A stretch of 64,000 nt of DNA, from positions 444,229-508,228 of the forward strand of contig VXAA01001502.1 of the NCBI GenBank assembly GCA_013399115.1, written 5' to 3'. This DNA is from Anseranas semipalmata. Its lineage: Eukaryota; Chordata; Aves; Anseriformes; Anseranatidae. Position numbers and translations under genes: made by a program. The notes below the pieces were generated by a model that worked only from the letters and a program-made list of their open reading frames with translations, was not told the DNA's origin and did not search any database. Positions 12,701 to 25,542 of the stretch are shown here, in pieces. Position 1 is the stretch's first letter; each line of letters begins with the position of its first letter.

Positions 12701-15700
12701 GGTCAAGCATGATGCAACAGACCTTTAAGATTATCTTGTCTTTAGTGAACTTGAAATTCCAATTGTTTTCGCTAGAACTCTTTTATGCTTAAAATGTGTA
12801 GGAGAATCATGAACTAATCTTAGCTGCTTATGTGATTTTTCATGACCGTAATAGTTAACTTCATAGTTGTTAATGTTGTTAGTGGTCTTGCCCCAAGACA
12901 GATTACTGACTACTGAGGCTTGGTAATTCAGTTAGAAACCCACCTTATTGCAATGATATTCAGCTTGTTATTGGTAGACTATTATATTAAGAATTGAGTC
13001 CCCACTGAGACATTAGCCTGGTATTTCAGGACTCCTCGAAAGCTACATTTTGAAGGATCAGCATCCTGCTCATTATTACGTCATTTTATGAAAGTAGCTT
13101 CCCAGTAGCTCCTTGCTTTGCTATGTGTATACAGGAGATACAAATCAGTATGAATGACACACCACACACTGTGCTTTTGAGGGATAGCCTATGTTTTAGG
13201 AATCTTTCCAAAGTAACATTTGAGTTTCACTTGAAGTCAGGAGGATGTCTGTAGTCATTCTGTATGGCTGTTACTAACACATCAGCCTAAAGAAATGGTT
13301 ATCTCTGTGCATGGGTTGTTGAAGAGGATAGTAGGTGTGCTAAAAGATTAATAAGGCAGAACCCTTCAGGCATTGCAGCCCAGAATCTGGAGCATAAGTT
13401 AAGCCAGAGCTCTATCCACACTTCCACCAGCAACATTTCACAGATGTTGCACTTGATAGAGCAGTCCGGCAATAACAGGAGTTCTTCTGGTCATGTTCTC
13501 ATCTCTCTGACTTTCCCCTCTTTTTTGCAGTCTCCAAATCCTTGACACAGGGTGTATTCTAAGAAGAGTGTGGTTTACATATGCCCAAGTGAGATACTGC
13601 GAATGGGAAAAAAAAAGCAAAAACATATATACACCAACTGTGGGAATGAATATGTAAATATCTTTAAGAATTCTTGTTGTTTGTAAGTACCCTCGCTTTC
13701 TGAGGGACAGTGCCATAGAAAATCTACAAAAATCCTGTGTGTTCTCATCCAAATATTAGTAGTAGTATTAGACCACAATTAGTTTGAGCATCCTATTTAA
13801 TTAAAATTCCAACCCCCCTCAATATACTCTCTTGTAAAGCAAACAGTGATTCCAAGGTACATTCTATTTTCAAAAGACATAAAGAAAGCTTGATGTTGTC
13901 CCCTTTAAAGATTATTCTTGCTCTTGTTCATTATTATTAGATCCTGAAAAAAAGTAAAGATATTAAAGATACTAAATTAGGTGACTTGAAAGGATCTAAA
14001 ATATATCAGTAGTTTCTTCTTCAAAGATGAGATTGAAAAAGCTACCATGATCATACCTACAAGAAAAAATGGTATAACACTAAAAAGTTACCAGTTAGAA
14101 TTTTTACTTGTCTTTCTTCCTTTGATGTAAAGAAAATCTTTTGAGATGAATGTGGACTTAAAAACAGTGAAATTACTCAAGAAATACAGTAGAAGACTTA
14201 ACCTTTTGACTTCTGCCAAATGTCCCAAAATCTACTGAAAATGTTCAAGGTGATTCAGTGAAATGAGTTCAAAGTGCTAACATCTCATCTGCAGCGAAGA
14301 GTTGAAATAGCCCTTTTGTTTGAAAAGTTTTCCCATTCAATTTCCATATTCCTCCTCTTTCTTTCTATGACAGTCTATTCTTTCTCTTAAACTCAGTCTT
14401 CCCACGTTTCCTATCTTTCAAAGTTGAAATTACTAGATTCCTGCCAGATCACTTGTTTCCTTCTGAGCTGAGTCAGTCTTTCTCAGCTGAAATTCCCAAC
14501 AATAAATAAGTAAATTCTGCTTGCAGAAATGCTCTGTGTAGAATACTAGAATCTTAGAAATGCTGCTGCAGTAGAACATGAAAGAAAAACAATATCAACA
14601 TCACCCATAAAAAATGCTGTGATGTTTTTTATACCAGTTGTGGCACTGATATGCATATTTAATATGAAACTGGACAAGAATGCAATCTTAAGTTTTTTTT
14701 GGAGATTTTTGAAGTGTTTTTTGATTAAGAATTTGATATTTAAAAAGAAAAAAGTTATCAGCTCTATTAAATGTTGGACCTTACTTTTGCTTAGCAGTCA
14801 TAAACATATTTAGGCTATCACAATTACAAATAGTATCATAAAATTCTGCTCAAACCCCCAAATAATGGTAGAGAGAAATAAAGCTGCTATGTGTTTCCAT
14901 TCTAATTATTAAAGTAGCAGAGTTAATGAACTGAGAGCAGTGTCTTATGATAATTTCTCAGGTAAAATTGGAACTCTATGGTGTTTTTCTGTTGTCTGTT
15001 TCCAGTGAAAAAAAGAAAAGGTCCTGCCCTGTGAAGTTTACAGTACAAGGGCATAAGGGCTTTTTAAGCTGAATTCAGTGGCTGGAAGATGCAGAGGAAA
15101 CTGCGCTTACAGAAGTAATAAGGTACTCTGGTCTACATTACTTTTGAATGCATGAGTGAGGAAACCAAAGATTAACAAAAACGTTGTTTAATGATAACCA
15201 AATACTAATAATTGTGTTGATGAATTGTGTTGACTCTGTCACCTACAACTGCATTGAATCAGTTATCATAAGCTCAAAAACACACAAATAGATTCAAACA
15301 TAACTGATTGTGTTACCATTACTATGGCTTTCGTGCTTTAAGCTAGTCCTTGTAAAAAAAAAGTCCTTGTAAAAAGCTCTCTGGCATATAATCAGTCCCC
15401 TCTGGCCTTTTCTTGGATGTACAGAGTAGATCTTAACTCTGTCAGCAAAATAATTAAGTAAAAACATCTGAAAGAAAATATTTTGGAGGATACAGAAAAA
15501 TGAACATCGTGACCTCTCATAAAAGAAGAATGAACCAGCTCTGTAGTTCAGGTGGATCCAGGCTTCATCATCCTTCACCCCCTCATCTGTGGAGCACTTC
15601 ATGTAACCCCCTTCTGGATGTGCTGTATAGGTAACAGCTGCAAAGAACGTGGGCATCGCTCTGAAAACAGCAATGGTTCTTTGTTGTGTGCTAACTGCGA

Positions 15701-15739
15701 AGAGTTTCCAATTAGAATTACAGCTCATCAGGACTGTGC

Positions 15740-15950
15740 CAGCAGGCTTCTGGGTGGTTAAGCCTCCAATTTTAATTGAACTGCCTTTAGCTGGTGATAA
15801 AAGCTGTCTTTTTAAACAGGCAAACTACATAGTTTCTGTAGTTAGTTAAATTCAAGTTGGGTTTGCATTCAGGATAATTACATAGAGTGGAATCTAATTG
15901 ATTTAGTTGAAATGTGTATTTTATTCACCAAAGTGCTGGAAAATGTAATT
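15740..15950. other. Candidate conserved non-coding element
   Basis: This non-repetitive A/T-rich stretch is dense in homeodomain-type cores (ATTA/TAAT), including TTTTAATTGAACTGCC near 15770 and TCTAATTGATTTAG near 15892. It also carries the word CTTTTTAAACAGGCAAACTA near 15810. It has the look of vertebrate developmental enhancers, but conservation cannot be judged from one sequence. Confidence 0.25.
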
Positions 15951-16024
15951 CCCTTCTTTAGAGTATCCTGTGTTTTTCTTTTTTCCATTTCCTATTTCTC
16001 TCCTCCTCTATTTTTCTTTCTTTC

Positions 16025-16041
16025 TTTTTTTTTTTTTTTTT
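16025..16041. repeat. Poly(T) run after CTTT repeats
   Basis: A pyrimidine stretch with CTTT repeats (about 16005-16024) runs into 17 T. It is low-complexity sequence with no associated element seen. Confidence 0.9.
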
Positions 16042-16464
16042 AATTATGTTGTTCTTTGCAGAATAATTAACATGTAAGGAATAAGACATGAGAAGAGTTC
16101 TGTGGTTGAAAGCCAAGGTGCTTTAGAGTTTCTATACAAATGGAAAAGCAGTTTAAAAACTAAACTTAATTCATAATATCCATCTTATACTGCCAAAAAC
16201 ATTAAGCACTGTGCGAAATTTAGAGAAATATATTGCACTAATTTATAAGACAGCAATACTGTAAGTTACCAGAGTTTTTCCAGCTTCCTATGCCACAGAA
16301 GAAGGAACAAGGAAAGAGTGTATTTCTCAAAATATTAACCAAGTAAAGCATATTTTTAGGACAAGTCCTCTCCAAGAGTAGCATGACAGTCTTTAAAGAT
16401 ATGGAATTGTTTCACAATAGTAAACACATCTGACATGTTTAAATACAAGTATAAGATAATCGGG

Positions 16465-16468
<4 letters not shown>

Positions 16469-16500
<32 letters not shown>
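16469..16500. repeat. (GT)16 microsatellite
   Basis: An uninterrupted GT dinucleotide tract, preceded by the imperfect units GTGC. Perfect dinucleotide arrays of this length are usually polymorphic and can adopt Z-DNA. Confidence 0.97.
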
Positions 16501-16504
<4 letters not shown>

Positions 16505-16739
16505 ACAATGTATTCTTTAAATCTGCTCATATGAATGAAGCTGTAAGTTTTAATTAAACAAAATTCTTAATTAAAGAGGTAGCATAAGGACACCTTTTAA
16601 CTATTTCAGGTTATTTTTAAAATTTACAAGGTATCATAGGGACAATCTGAAACTGGCCACAATTGTATGTGGTATAATTAAGCTATTAGTGTTAAGAATT
16701 AAGTCTATCGCTATCCAGCAAAACAGGTAAGCACACCTA

Positions 16740-17040
16740 TTCCTTTAAATGCTCCAGTAATCTCCTCAGTTATGTTTATTATATTCATTATAAAAAGCGG
16801 AGATGAGCAAAAAAGTATGTTTTGCCTTCTGTCTGCTTCGCTGTGCAGACGTGTCTGACAGCGAAACAATCTGCCTGTTATATCCCGGCTCACTCGTCCA
16901 AGAGGTGCCATTTAGCTGGAGGCCTAATTTGCAGCTGATCAAATATGTGGACATGTCATTATATTTCAATGATGGGGAGAAAGTAATTATTGATCTCCAG
17001 TTGCAAAAGCAATACTCAGAGTGAAAAAAGGAATTTTAAG
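16740..17040. other. Candidate conserved non-coding element
   Basis: A complex, repeat-free stretch that differs from the surrounding simple A/T-rich DNA. It includes CAGACGTGTCTGACAGCG near 16846, an A/T-rich homeodomain-like patch GTAATTATTGATCTCC near 16982, and the Oct/CEBP-like word GTTGCAAAAGCAATA after it. The overlapping 60-70 codon frames on both strands show no protein family. An enhancer is more likely than coding sequence, but only alignment can decide. Confidence 0.3.
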
Positions 17041-17555
17041 ACATTCAGCAACAAAAGCTATCAAATGCAGCAAAAATAATTCTCTAAATTATGCACGTAC
17101 AAAAACTTCTGAAAAAAATAGATTTTTCTATCCAAAATAATCAGCAGCTGCAAGTATGACAAATGAACCACCTTCCAGCAAACCTGCTGTAATCTTTTCA
17201 GGACAGAAGTGTTTAGGGGAGGTGCCCAGAAGTCATTCTGAATGCACACGGCTAGAATGCTGCTTGAGCTTTTATTTTTTACAATCATAGTATCCTTTCA
17301 ATGTTTGTATCTCAGATGATGGACTACCAGGATTATCCCAGCATGAATATAGGCAAACTGCTTTGACAATCCCTTTTGCAGTGCTGGAGGAAGCCCTGAC
17401 TTAAGCTGACCATTGTAATAAGTAAGAAACAAGAGCAACAAAACACATTGCAGAGTTGTAATGCAATATCATTAGAGATTACTGAACTTTTTCTTGACTA
17501 TTTTTCTCTCTTCTTTCTTTATGTTTGCCTTTTTTTTTTTTATTTTTTCTAGCAG

Positions 17556-17660
17556 TTAAGTTTGCTGTTAATGGAAAATCCATTTAAAACAATGATTATC
17601 CTATGAAGAAAAAGTGAATGCACTCAAGTGGAAATGGAAGACTTATTGATCAGTTTTCAG
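17556..17660 (+). other. Exon-like block with strong splice sites (plus strand)
   Basis: A long pyrimidine tract (about 17480-17550) leads to TAGCAG at 17550-17555. A good donor, TTCAG|GTAAGCC, follows position 17660, bounding 105 bases. All three frames carry stops near the 5' part. An ATG at 17618 opens 14 codons (MHSSGNGRLIDQFS) that would continue into the next exon in phase 1. The ATG has no purine at -3, so it is a weak start. This could be a 5' exon carrying the start codon, a non-coding RNA exon, or a decoy. It lies upstream of the CpG island, and phase 1 does not match the open frame of the exon-like block at 32725-32829. Confidence 0.3.
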
Positions 17661-18507
17661 GTAAGCCTTTCTTGCCTGACACTTCACAACAAAGAAATGC
17701 ATTTTTATTACTTGGCCAGATAGTTCAGATTGCTTTCATTCTTAGTAAAGACCTTCTTTATAACATTTATAAAACTTTATTATAGTTATGAGAATAAAAT
17801 TGGATTTCAGAATTCACATGAGATCTTGAGGGACGTGAATCTATAAACTTTAAAATCATTATTAAACTTAATGCATCCATTCTTATAAAATGTGTGTTTC
17901 TTCTAATCTCTCTGAAAATTTTAACCGTATGTGTTCTTTCTTTGGAGAATGAGGTGAGAATTTCTTTGAAAATCGTTTAAAAAGCTATTTGATTAAAAAA
18001 AAATTAATTTATGTTAGAAGTCGTCTGGAATTTACAGGCACATTCTTCTGAGGGACTTAAAAATTAAGGTAGATCACTGTATAGTTTTTGTCACCTGAAC
18101 TCTCCTGTGCAATGGCCACCTTTTAGGAAGCTAGTTGCTGTTCTTGTAAATGTGTAGAAAGTAACTAGAAATAAGTATTTGAGCAATCTATCTCAAAAAA
18201 TAGTTGTGAATTCTGTGTTCTAAATTGTGTACTAAATTCATTCTAGAGATGTCAAAATTAAATAGTAGTAAGAGACAGGAACACTAGGAAGGAGGTCGCC
18301 ACAGTAGTTAAGGATATGCATCTGCCTGCAGCACAGTTAACAGTGATTCCAGAGGAGTACTCAGAGTGTGGAGCTCAGAGTGTCCAGGCTCTCCGAACTA
18401 GCCCCTGGGGGGTCCTGTCTCTGTTTACGGTCATACAGGTGGAAGAGATCAGCCTCACAAGTTAGGTTTTTCAAGTAGGTACCTAGGTGGTATGAGTGTC
18501 TGCTTAC

Positions 18508-18592
18508 AATGAAGTTATGAAGTCTCTCACAAATCTTGTCTGGAGTTTTGAAGTTGAGTGTAAGCATTTTAATATTCAAAAGTACACGTCTT
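18508..18592 (-). CDS. Putative internal coding exon (85 nt)
   Basis: Minus-strand block bounded by the acceptor CTTCTGTTTTTCAG (ending 18593) and the donor ATT|GTAAGCAG (GT at 18507-18506). It is open in one frame for 28 codons after one leading base (incoming phase 2, outgoing phase 0). It encodes a basic, hydrophobic stretch including LTLNFKTPDKICERLHNFI. Outgoing phase 0 matches the terminal exon at 6592. No family is recognised. The frame stays open past the donor to a TGA near 18361, so an alternative is that this is itself a terminal exon. Splice signals and phase agree, but a decoy cannot be excluded. Confidence 0.35.
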
Positions 18593-21500
18593 CTGAAAAA
18601 CAGAAGGCATATTCGCATATTCTAGTTCTAAAGTGGAAAAATGCAAGTGAATTAGGATGAATTGTTTAGTTTAACTAGTATTAAGACACTTCATTCCTTT
18701 TAATTTCCTTTAAAATCTTTTGAACTCCTTTAGAACTGCCTATTGGCCTAACATTCACAGAGTTAACCTTAGGAGGAGAGGTGCCATTTTTACTCTTGCT
18801 TGAATACATTACTGTCTTTCTCGAGCTAGCTAGATGAAGCTAAATAGCTGAAGATTCAGTGACAAAAAAATGTGATCATAGACATCCTTGGAAAGTTAAG
18901 AAGTGTTATAAAATCATGAGCATAATCCAACAGGATTTTTAACTTAGTTATGCTAGGCAAGATCCTCACCAGAGGTAAGTTAGAAATACTCCAGTTAAGT
19001 CAACTATACGATGACCCTGTAATTAAAAACAAATCTGTTTCTTTTTCTGGCTGTTTTTTTCTGGAATTAGGTTTATGTATTTTACCGATTCCATGATCCA
19101 TTTACCATGTTATTCTGAAAATTCCCTTCTTTTCAGATCTCTGAGTTTAAAGACTCTCTTTTGAACCAAGCTCAAACTATGGCTCATCAAATGATCTGTT
19201 CTTCTTTCAACTTTCTGCTGTTCACTCTCTAGTTTGGTGGTGTTTTTTTTTTGTTTGTTTGTTTGGTTTGGTTGTTTTTGTTTTCCGGTTGTCTTTGTGT
19301 TTTTCTTCCTAGAATTCCTGATTCTCACATTTCCATGATGAAGTCTTATTTCCAAAATCAGTAAAAGCCTAAGGCTACACTAAATGGACTAAGGTGTTTT
19401 TTTTTTTTTTTCTGTTGAAAATACTGGAAATCCTTTAATGGTTTTGAGAACAGATTATAGCCAAATTCATGTTGTTCTGAATACTTATCGGTTGCTTTTT
19501 TTAAATTATTCCAGATAATTTTTTAATTGTTGTCATAGATAGCATCATTTCTGCACTGACACTACCTATGTATTTATGTTACCATAGAGTCCCAGGAACG
19601 GATGCAATCTTGGAAACTACTGTCAGTTTACAAATTTGATGTTCTTGTTTTCCCTTAAGTAATCAAAAGTTTTCTGCAATCCTTAGGATTCTGTTAGTTG
19701 AAGGCTGCACAAAACCAGTTATATACAGAGGGGAACATACAGAGACTGACTTCCAGAATCCGTAACTGAAATCATGTGTTCCCTGAATAGGATTGCCTAT
19801 TTTAACTAGAAGGTTAAAATTGAGATTCAAAGCTATGCCAGCCTCCTCCATTACAAGTTTCTTGAAGCAATACAGAGAAACAGCATAAGATTCTGCATAA
19901 GGAGTATTGAGATTAAAAAAATAAAAAAAAATAAAAAAGGAAAAACAAAAAGACTAATAGGGTATCGTGGAGAAACTTCTCTGGCCCTCTTCCCTACTGT
20001 GCAAAAATATATTCTGAAGGAGAGCATATCCAAAGGTAAGACTAAACATTAGAATTTGAACAAACAAGATACACATCCACTACAGTTGCAGATGTTTGGA
20101 TGCACCTGCCTGTAACTGGTTACAGATCACAAATTTTCCAGTTGCAGTTCAATATTCTTGATCTAAATTATTTTTTTATTTTAGCAGAATTGGCTACTGT
20201 TGTATTTCCTTCTTTGATTATGAGTTTTCTCAAAATCATCTGTTATCATGAGAAAACAGTTTTCAAAATGTAACATGATGTATCCTTACACTGAACACTA
20301 AATAGCTAGCACAGAACTGAAATGTGGTAAGGGAATAAGATAATTTATAAGATAATATAAAACTATATAAAATAATAAGATTCTTAATTGCATTAAGAAA
20401 AAAACATGTAGTTTAATGCAATTTTAACACAAGCTTGATAAGGCTTTTATGAATACACAAAAGACTTGGCTCGAAGCTATGGCTCTTCAGCTTGTATTAT
20501 TTAGTATGATTTCAGCAGACATAAATCAATAGTCTAGACAAGTCGTGTTTGAATTTAAATAGTTTTGATCTCATTTTAAATTTTGGTTAAAGTTTTGAGG
20601 GTGTATTAGAAAAAATATTCAAAAGAGAACAAATAAGAGTTTCTTAAAAGTCCCTTTGATTCTTGCTATGTTAGATCTCATTATTAAAGTATTAAAGAGA
20701 AATAATTTTCTACAGAAAAAAAAGCTAAACTTGATACCCACAGTGTTTTATTGCATAGATAGCAGTGAGTGGACAGTGGTAAGTGCCTGATCTTCACACT
20801 ATTATAAGATAATTGAAGTTGATAGGGTTATTCTAATGTAACTGGGAGGAGAGTGAGGCCCAGTCTTTTGAATTGTCAGTTTTAAAATCATGAATGAGAG
20901 TAGTTTTAATAAAAGGATTTTCTGTAATGAAACATAATTTGGATTATTCCAGAAGGCTGGGCCTTCTGACAGACAAGATACTTCCTGAAATTTCCCAGGC
21001 ATAAAACTGGAAATATTATATAGAGGTGATAGGAGGAAATGTGTCTTCTCATTTTGGAAAACTTGTTATCTTGCATTCTTTTTAAAACACTAAATTTCAA
21101 GGCAATGATGATATAGAGATTTGTACTCATTATAGCATAGTTTATTGGACATTAACATTTTTGTCAGGCTGATATAATGGTATGATACAGATTTCTCTGC
21201 AGAAAATAGGAGCTGCCAATACATATCAAATAACCTCCAAGTATAGGTAAATTTTTGAAGTCAGTTACTGCCCTGAGGTGTGGGCAGCGAAGACCTTGAC
21301 AAACTCACATGCTCATTCAAGGGTATTCTCCATGTATTTTACTTACATCAGTTAACGAAAATTAGTTAAGAGAATGACTCCCACCAGAAAGTGACTACAA
21401 GTATATGATTTGCTGTCAGTGGAATTAAATTAGGAAGCTGCTTAGAAGTTTTACTGAATCATAATCTTATGACTTTATTTTTCATGTGGTGTATTAATTG

Positions 21501-24500
21501 AACAATATTGATTGGTGACTTTTTAAATAACATACATAATATGTGTTTTTTAATGAAGGAAGGAAAATGAAATCTATCCTTTGCATTTTTCACATAATTA
21601 ACTTTTATTTATAGAAGCAATTGTATTTACATCAAGAGAAACAGTAGTGCACTTTCTCTTATGAGCAAGGCTTTTAAGGATAAGTCAAAATTATCACTAA
21701 ATGCATACTTTTTATAGTCGGGAATAATTGTAATACCTTAATATGTGTAATTTATGTATGTTTGCCATGTACTACAAAGAGTTATCTCAGAATCTATAGA
21801 GTCATTTCTAGAATTTTTAAATATTATACAAGATAGAGTACTAAATGCATTTTTTTTTCTGCAAAATTGAATTCTCTGGTTAGCTGGCATTTGGCATGGA
21901 TGTAAATGTATTTTTTATGTTATTGCTGCTATATATGTATCCTTTACTATTTAATTTTTTTTTTCTTTTGAGATGGAGCTTTGTAAAGCTTAGCTTAAAA
22001 AGCATTAGAAATCTAAAGACAAGCTATAGAAGAAACCTATCCACTTCCTTTTAAAATAACTTCATTGAAATCCCCCACTGATTTTAGGACCTGAGTCACG
22101 CCCAAGCAATCTTTTTAACCAGGTGTTACTTTAATGCCCTTGATATATGAAAGTATTTTTAAATAAGAAAATATTAGACTTGTTTTTATCCAATGAACCA
22201 GTGAGAATAGTAAGATCGCACTTTTGCTGTTAAGCACGTACCTATCTGGACCTCAACTTTAAAAGTGTCTTGAAATCAAACACAGGTTCTAGCACTGGGC
22301 CTCTGTTGGAAAAGACTTACAGATCTAGTAAATTCAATAAAAATATTTATGATTTAAAGTCCAGTTAAATAAATGGCAGGGGTTTTTAATGTTTCATTGG
22401 GTTTAGATCCAGCTCTGGAAACAGTTCCACTGAAATCAGTTCATACTGTGTAAAGCACGTTCATTTCTCCTTCCACAGTCAGCATCTGAGCTTGAAGACC
22501 AAATGAGTATAACGAATTTGGCATAGGTACTGAACTTTCCCCCAAAAATTAGTGTACATCTCAAAATCCCTCATGTGCAGTGATTAATGCAGGAACAGTG
22601 TTAAAATAGAGGAGCCAAGGCAGCATAGTGTTTGGCAGAATCTCTGGTGGGCTTTAATACAATGTGTGCTTTTACAGTATTTAAATACTTTGGAAACACT
22701 AAATTCCTGCAAAATCTAAAATGCAAAGAAAAGTCCCATGCCCTAAGGGCTCATGGCTTCTTGTGCTTCTTTTTTTCTCATACTTAAATCATAAAAATTA
22801 TTCATTTATCAGGTTCAAGCAGACATTGAACCTTTCTTCAGAGTACCAGCTACTTTGATTTAGTGTCTGATTCTATAGCTCTTTAAATAAATATAAAATC
22901 TTAACATATTGACATCTTTAATACATATGTAACAGAATATATGTAACATAAATTCTTAGTTTTATTTAGTCTGTACAATAGCTTTAATTATTTATTGCTT
23001 TAAAGATGCAATTAAAACGTTTCTCTGATAACAACTACCTTTTACTGTAAGAAGAAGAGCATGCTCTTGGTCCTAGTTACCTACCAGCAGTTGGTAAATT
23101 GTACCAATTCCTTCCTATATTTTTGTTACTTCAGTTACGGTAATGATGCCTGAATAGGCAGAGATTAGTTCCTTTAACTCAATCTTCAGAGGTTGTGCCA
23201 TTCAGCAACTTGCAGGACTGGGGTCAGGAAGAAGACTGCTAGATATGAAAGGTTAAAAACTTTTTTTTTTCTTTAAAAAGAGTACTGCTGGGATTCAAGC
23301 TGCTTTTGCACTTACCATAATACTTGTAAGATTCTTTACAGTCTATCAAGCATTAAAACAGTTATTAAGAACACAAGAAATGTACTAGTGCATTTCTGAA
23401 ACATCTATCATATCAAGGGAGAATACAGTAGAACCCAAGCATATTACATGTATATATTTAAAAAAATAAGTACCAGGAAATAGTATTCTCCACTCTAATA
23501 TTTCATTTTTCTAACAGCACACACAAAATGCCAAGAATGCTTAGAGCCTCTGAGCTCAATAATGTGACACCACTCTCTTCTTTCACAGTCCTTAAGATAC
23601 AGAATGATAATCATTATAGATTTTTGTCATGCTGACATCTAAAACTCACATGGAAAATACACCAGAGTGGCCTATGATAATAGCACAGAGAAAGGAGACT
23701 TTTAAAAGAAAACTTCTAAAACCAAAAAGAAAGTACTGTTAGGAGCCTTTTCTTTTTTTTTTTTAATTGCTATGCAGTGAATAGGGAGGCTGTGTCATGC
23801 TATGGCTCCATCCAGCACAAGACTGATGCAGTATTTAAATAACCCTTCACACTTAATTAGTCATTTTTTATTGTTGTAATAGGAACGTGTCCCAGCTGAT
23901 ATCAAGGCCCAAGTGTTCTGAGTGCTAGAATACATATGAAGTACAGCTCTGGAGAGCATCTCTTTGGAGTCCAGAAATTAGGTGCATGCTATATGTCTAC
24001 TTAAGTAGTTTATCAAATTATTATGGTTCTCCAGCATGTTGTTATTCCCTCTACTTCTTATGTCTCAGGCCTTCCCCTTGCTTCACAGCCTGATCCTCTC
24101 CACCCTCCACACACACAGCTCCCCAGTCAACACATGCAGGGAGCATTCAGAAGCTCGGGAGTTTCTTCTCTTTATATGAGGTTTTTATTGTAATACCTCT
24201 TGCTTTTATTCACGATCTACAAAAAGCCAGAGCAGTTGGGCAGCTGGGGGCCAGGGAGCAGGGTAACTGTTACCAACTCACAGTATAAGGTCTTACTGGT
24301 CCATTTAGCCTGTTACTGTTGCTGTGGACACCTCCAGCATCCATGAACACCTGGGCTGTTTCCCAGCACCCCCTCACCTGACACAACCCAAAATCTCTGT
24401 GCATTATGGATGTGCCTCACATCAGCTCCTCATTTAGATGTGTCCTCTCCTGGACTGCTTCCTGCTGCTTCCTCCCTTGCTCTTCTCCTCTCTTCTTCCT

Positions 24501-25114
24501 GTTAAGTTAGTTTAAGAACCAGAAAGGTATAGGTGTTATGGCAAGCAAACACCTGCCCACTTATCACAGCTGCCTTGCCCTGCCATGTGGACAAGCAAAC
24601 ATTTTAAACTCATTCCCTGCTAGTTTCATGGTGTAGCTCTAGTTCTCATATCACAGAATGTGGTGTGTAACAGTTCTGCATCTGTGAATGTGTAAAGCTT
24701 GCTCATACCTCCCTCTGTCTTCTCCCCTCCACACCAGTTCCAGACTTTTTAGAATTTTTTCTTCACACAGAGGTTTCTCCATCCCTTTGATCATTTTTGT
24801 TGTCTTTCTCGGCATCTTCTCTAACTTCACAGTCTTAACACAGCTGTGGAGACTAGAAACGTGCAGTAGTCAAGATGACAAAAGGACACTCCCTTGTTCC
24901 CCCAAATCTTCTGTTCTTGTCCAGTGTTTTGTTGGACTCTAACTGATGCAATGACCTGACGCTTTCAGAGAACTAGCAAAAACAGTGCTTTTCTGAGCTG
25001 TAGTGAGGGTACACTCAGAGTAGAGATCTTTATCCTCAGATATATAGACACATTTATTTGTATATTTGTTTTCTTTCCTACAGGCACATCAAAACCTTTC
25101 TAATCAACAGCAAG
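18593..25114. other. Intron-like A/T-rich stretch
   Basis: No supported exon until the CpG island. It contains T-rich and A-rich low complexity (about 19239-19285, 19916-19952, 21950-21966) and a weak palindrome-repeat relic near 22395-22455. The part from about 24060 to 24950 is richer in C and T, with an antisense CR1 fossil in its right half. A 22-nt block at about 23649-23670 (minus strand) lies between a pyrimidine-rich acceptor and a GTGAGT donor. It could be a micro-exon filling the gap in the minus-strand gene model, but this is very uncertain. Confidence 0.45.
24730..24905 (-). mobile_element. Old CR1-clade LINE fossil, antisense
   Basis: The plus strand reads like the reverse complement of the end of a CR1 ORF2. 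'ctccatccctttgatcattt' is followed by 'ttgttgtctttctcggcatc' and by 'gtggagactagaaacgtgca' with 'gtagtcaagatg'. In CR1/L3 elements the sense copy of this block encodes the conserved C-terminal region around 'VQRRATK' and the preceding 'YCVQFW'-type motif. The match is patchy with small indels, so the copy is much older than the CR1 at 2850. Ends cannot be fixed by eye, and the subfamily is not assigned. Confidence 0.55.
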
Positions 25115-25316
25115 GAAGGAGAGTGGAAAAGAGAAGGCGGGAGGGGAGCGGAGGCAGGGCGGCACCGCCACGCGCTGGGCAGCAGGCCTTGCCAGCTACG
25201 GGGCCCGGCGCCCAGCATGGCTGCTGTGCGAGCAAGGCCCTGCTGGCCTTCTCATTCCCCTTGACAGCGGTAAGGAAGCAGATTTCGTTTTTCTGGATCG
25301 CAATCTCCCTTAGAGA

Positions 25317-25342
25317 TTTATTTATTTATTTATTTATTATTT
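25317..25342. repeat. (TTTA)n microsatellite inside the CpG island
   Basis: A short TTTA tetranucleotide array interrupts the CpG-rich sequence. It is a simple repeat, not a TATA box in an expected setting. Confidence 0.9.
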
Positions 25343-25522
25343 CCCATTAGTCAGGGTCGATGCGCCCGAGCGCCTCCGATGCTTTGGGCACACGGAGGCT
25401 GCAGCGCGGCCCCGGCGGTCAGGGGGTCCCCCCGCCGTCGCAAGGTGGCGCCTGAGGGCCGGTAACCGCCGCCCCCGGCCCCTCCGGGAGCGCTGAGGCG
25501 AGGCGGCCCCGCGGGGCGCAGG

Positions 25523-25542
25523 NNNNNNNNNNNNNNNNNNNN
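25523..25542. other. Assembly gap (20 N)
   Basis: Twenty Ns inside the most G/C-rich part of the CpG island, so promoter or exon sequence may be missing. The true length is unknown. Confidence 0.99.

Larger units (their letters stand above)
6593..18507. other. Intron-like stretch, no firm gene
   Basis: This would be the last intron of the putative minus-strand gene. It is A/T-rich and holds a 24-T run with a nearby N, a compound microsatellite (9663-9716), a GT repeat (16469-16500), two stretches that look like conserved non-coding DNA (about 15740-15950 and 16740-17040), and an exon-like block on the plus strand (17556-17660). A 144-codon minus-strand frame at 15728-15294 has no convincing splice sites and shows no family motif. 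Confidence 0.5.
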
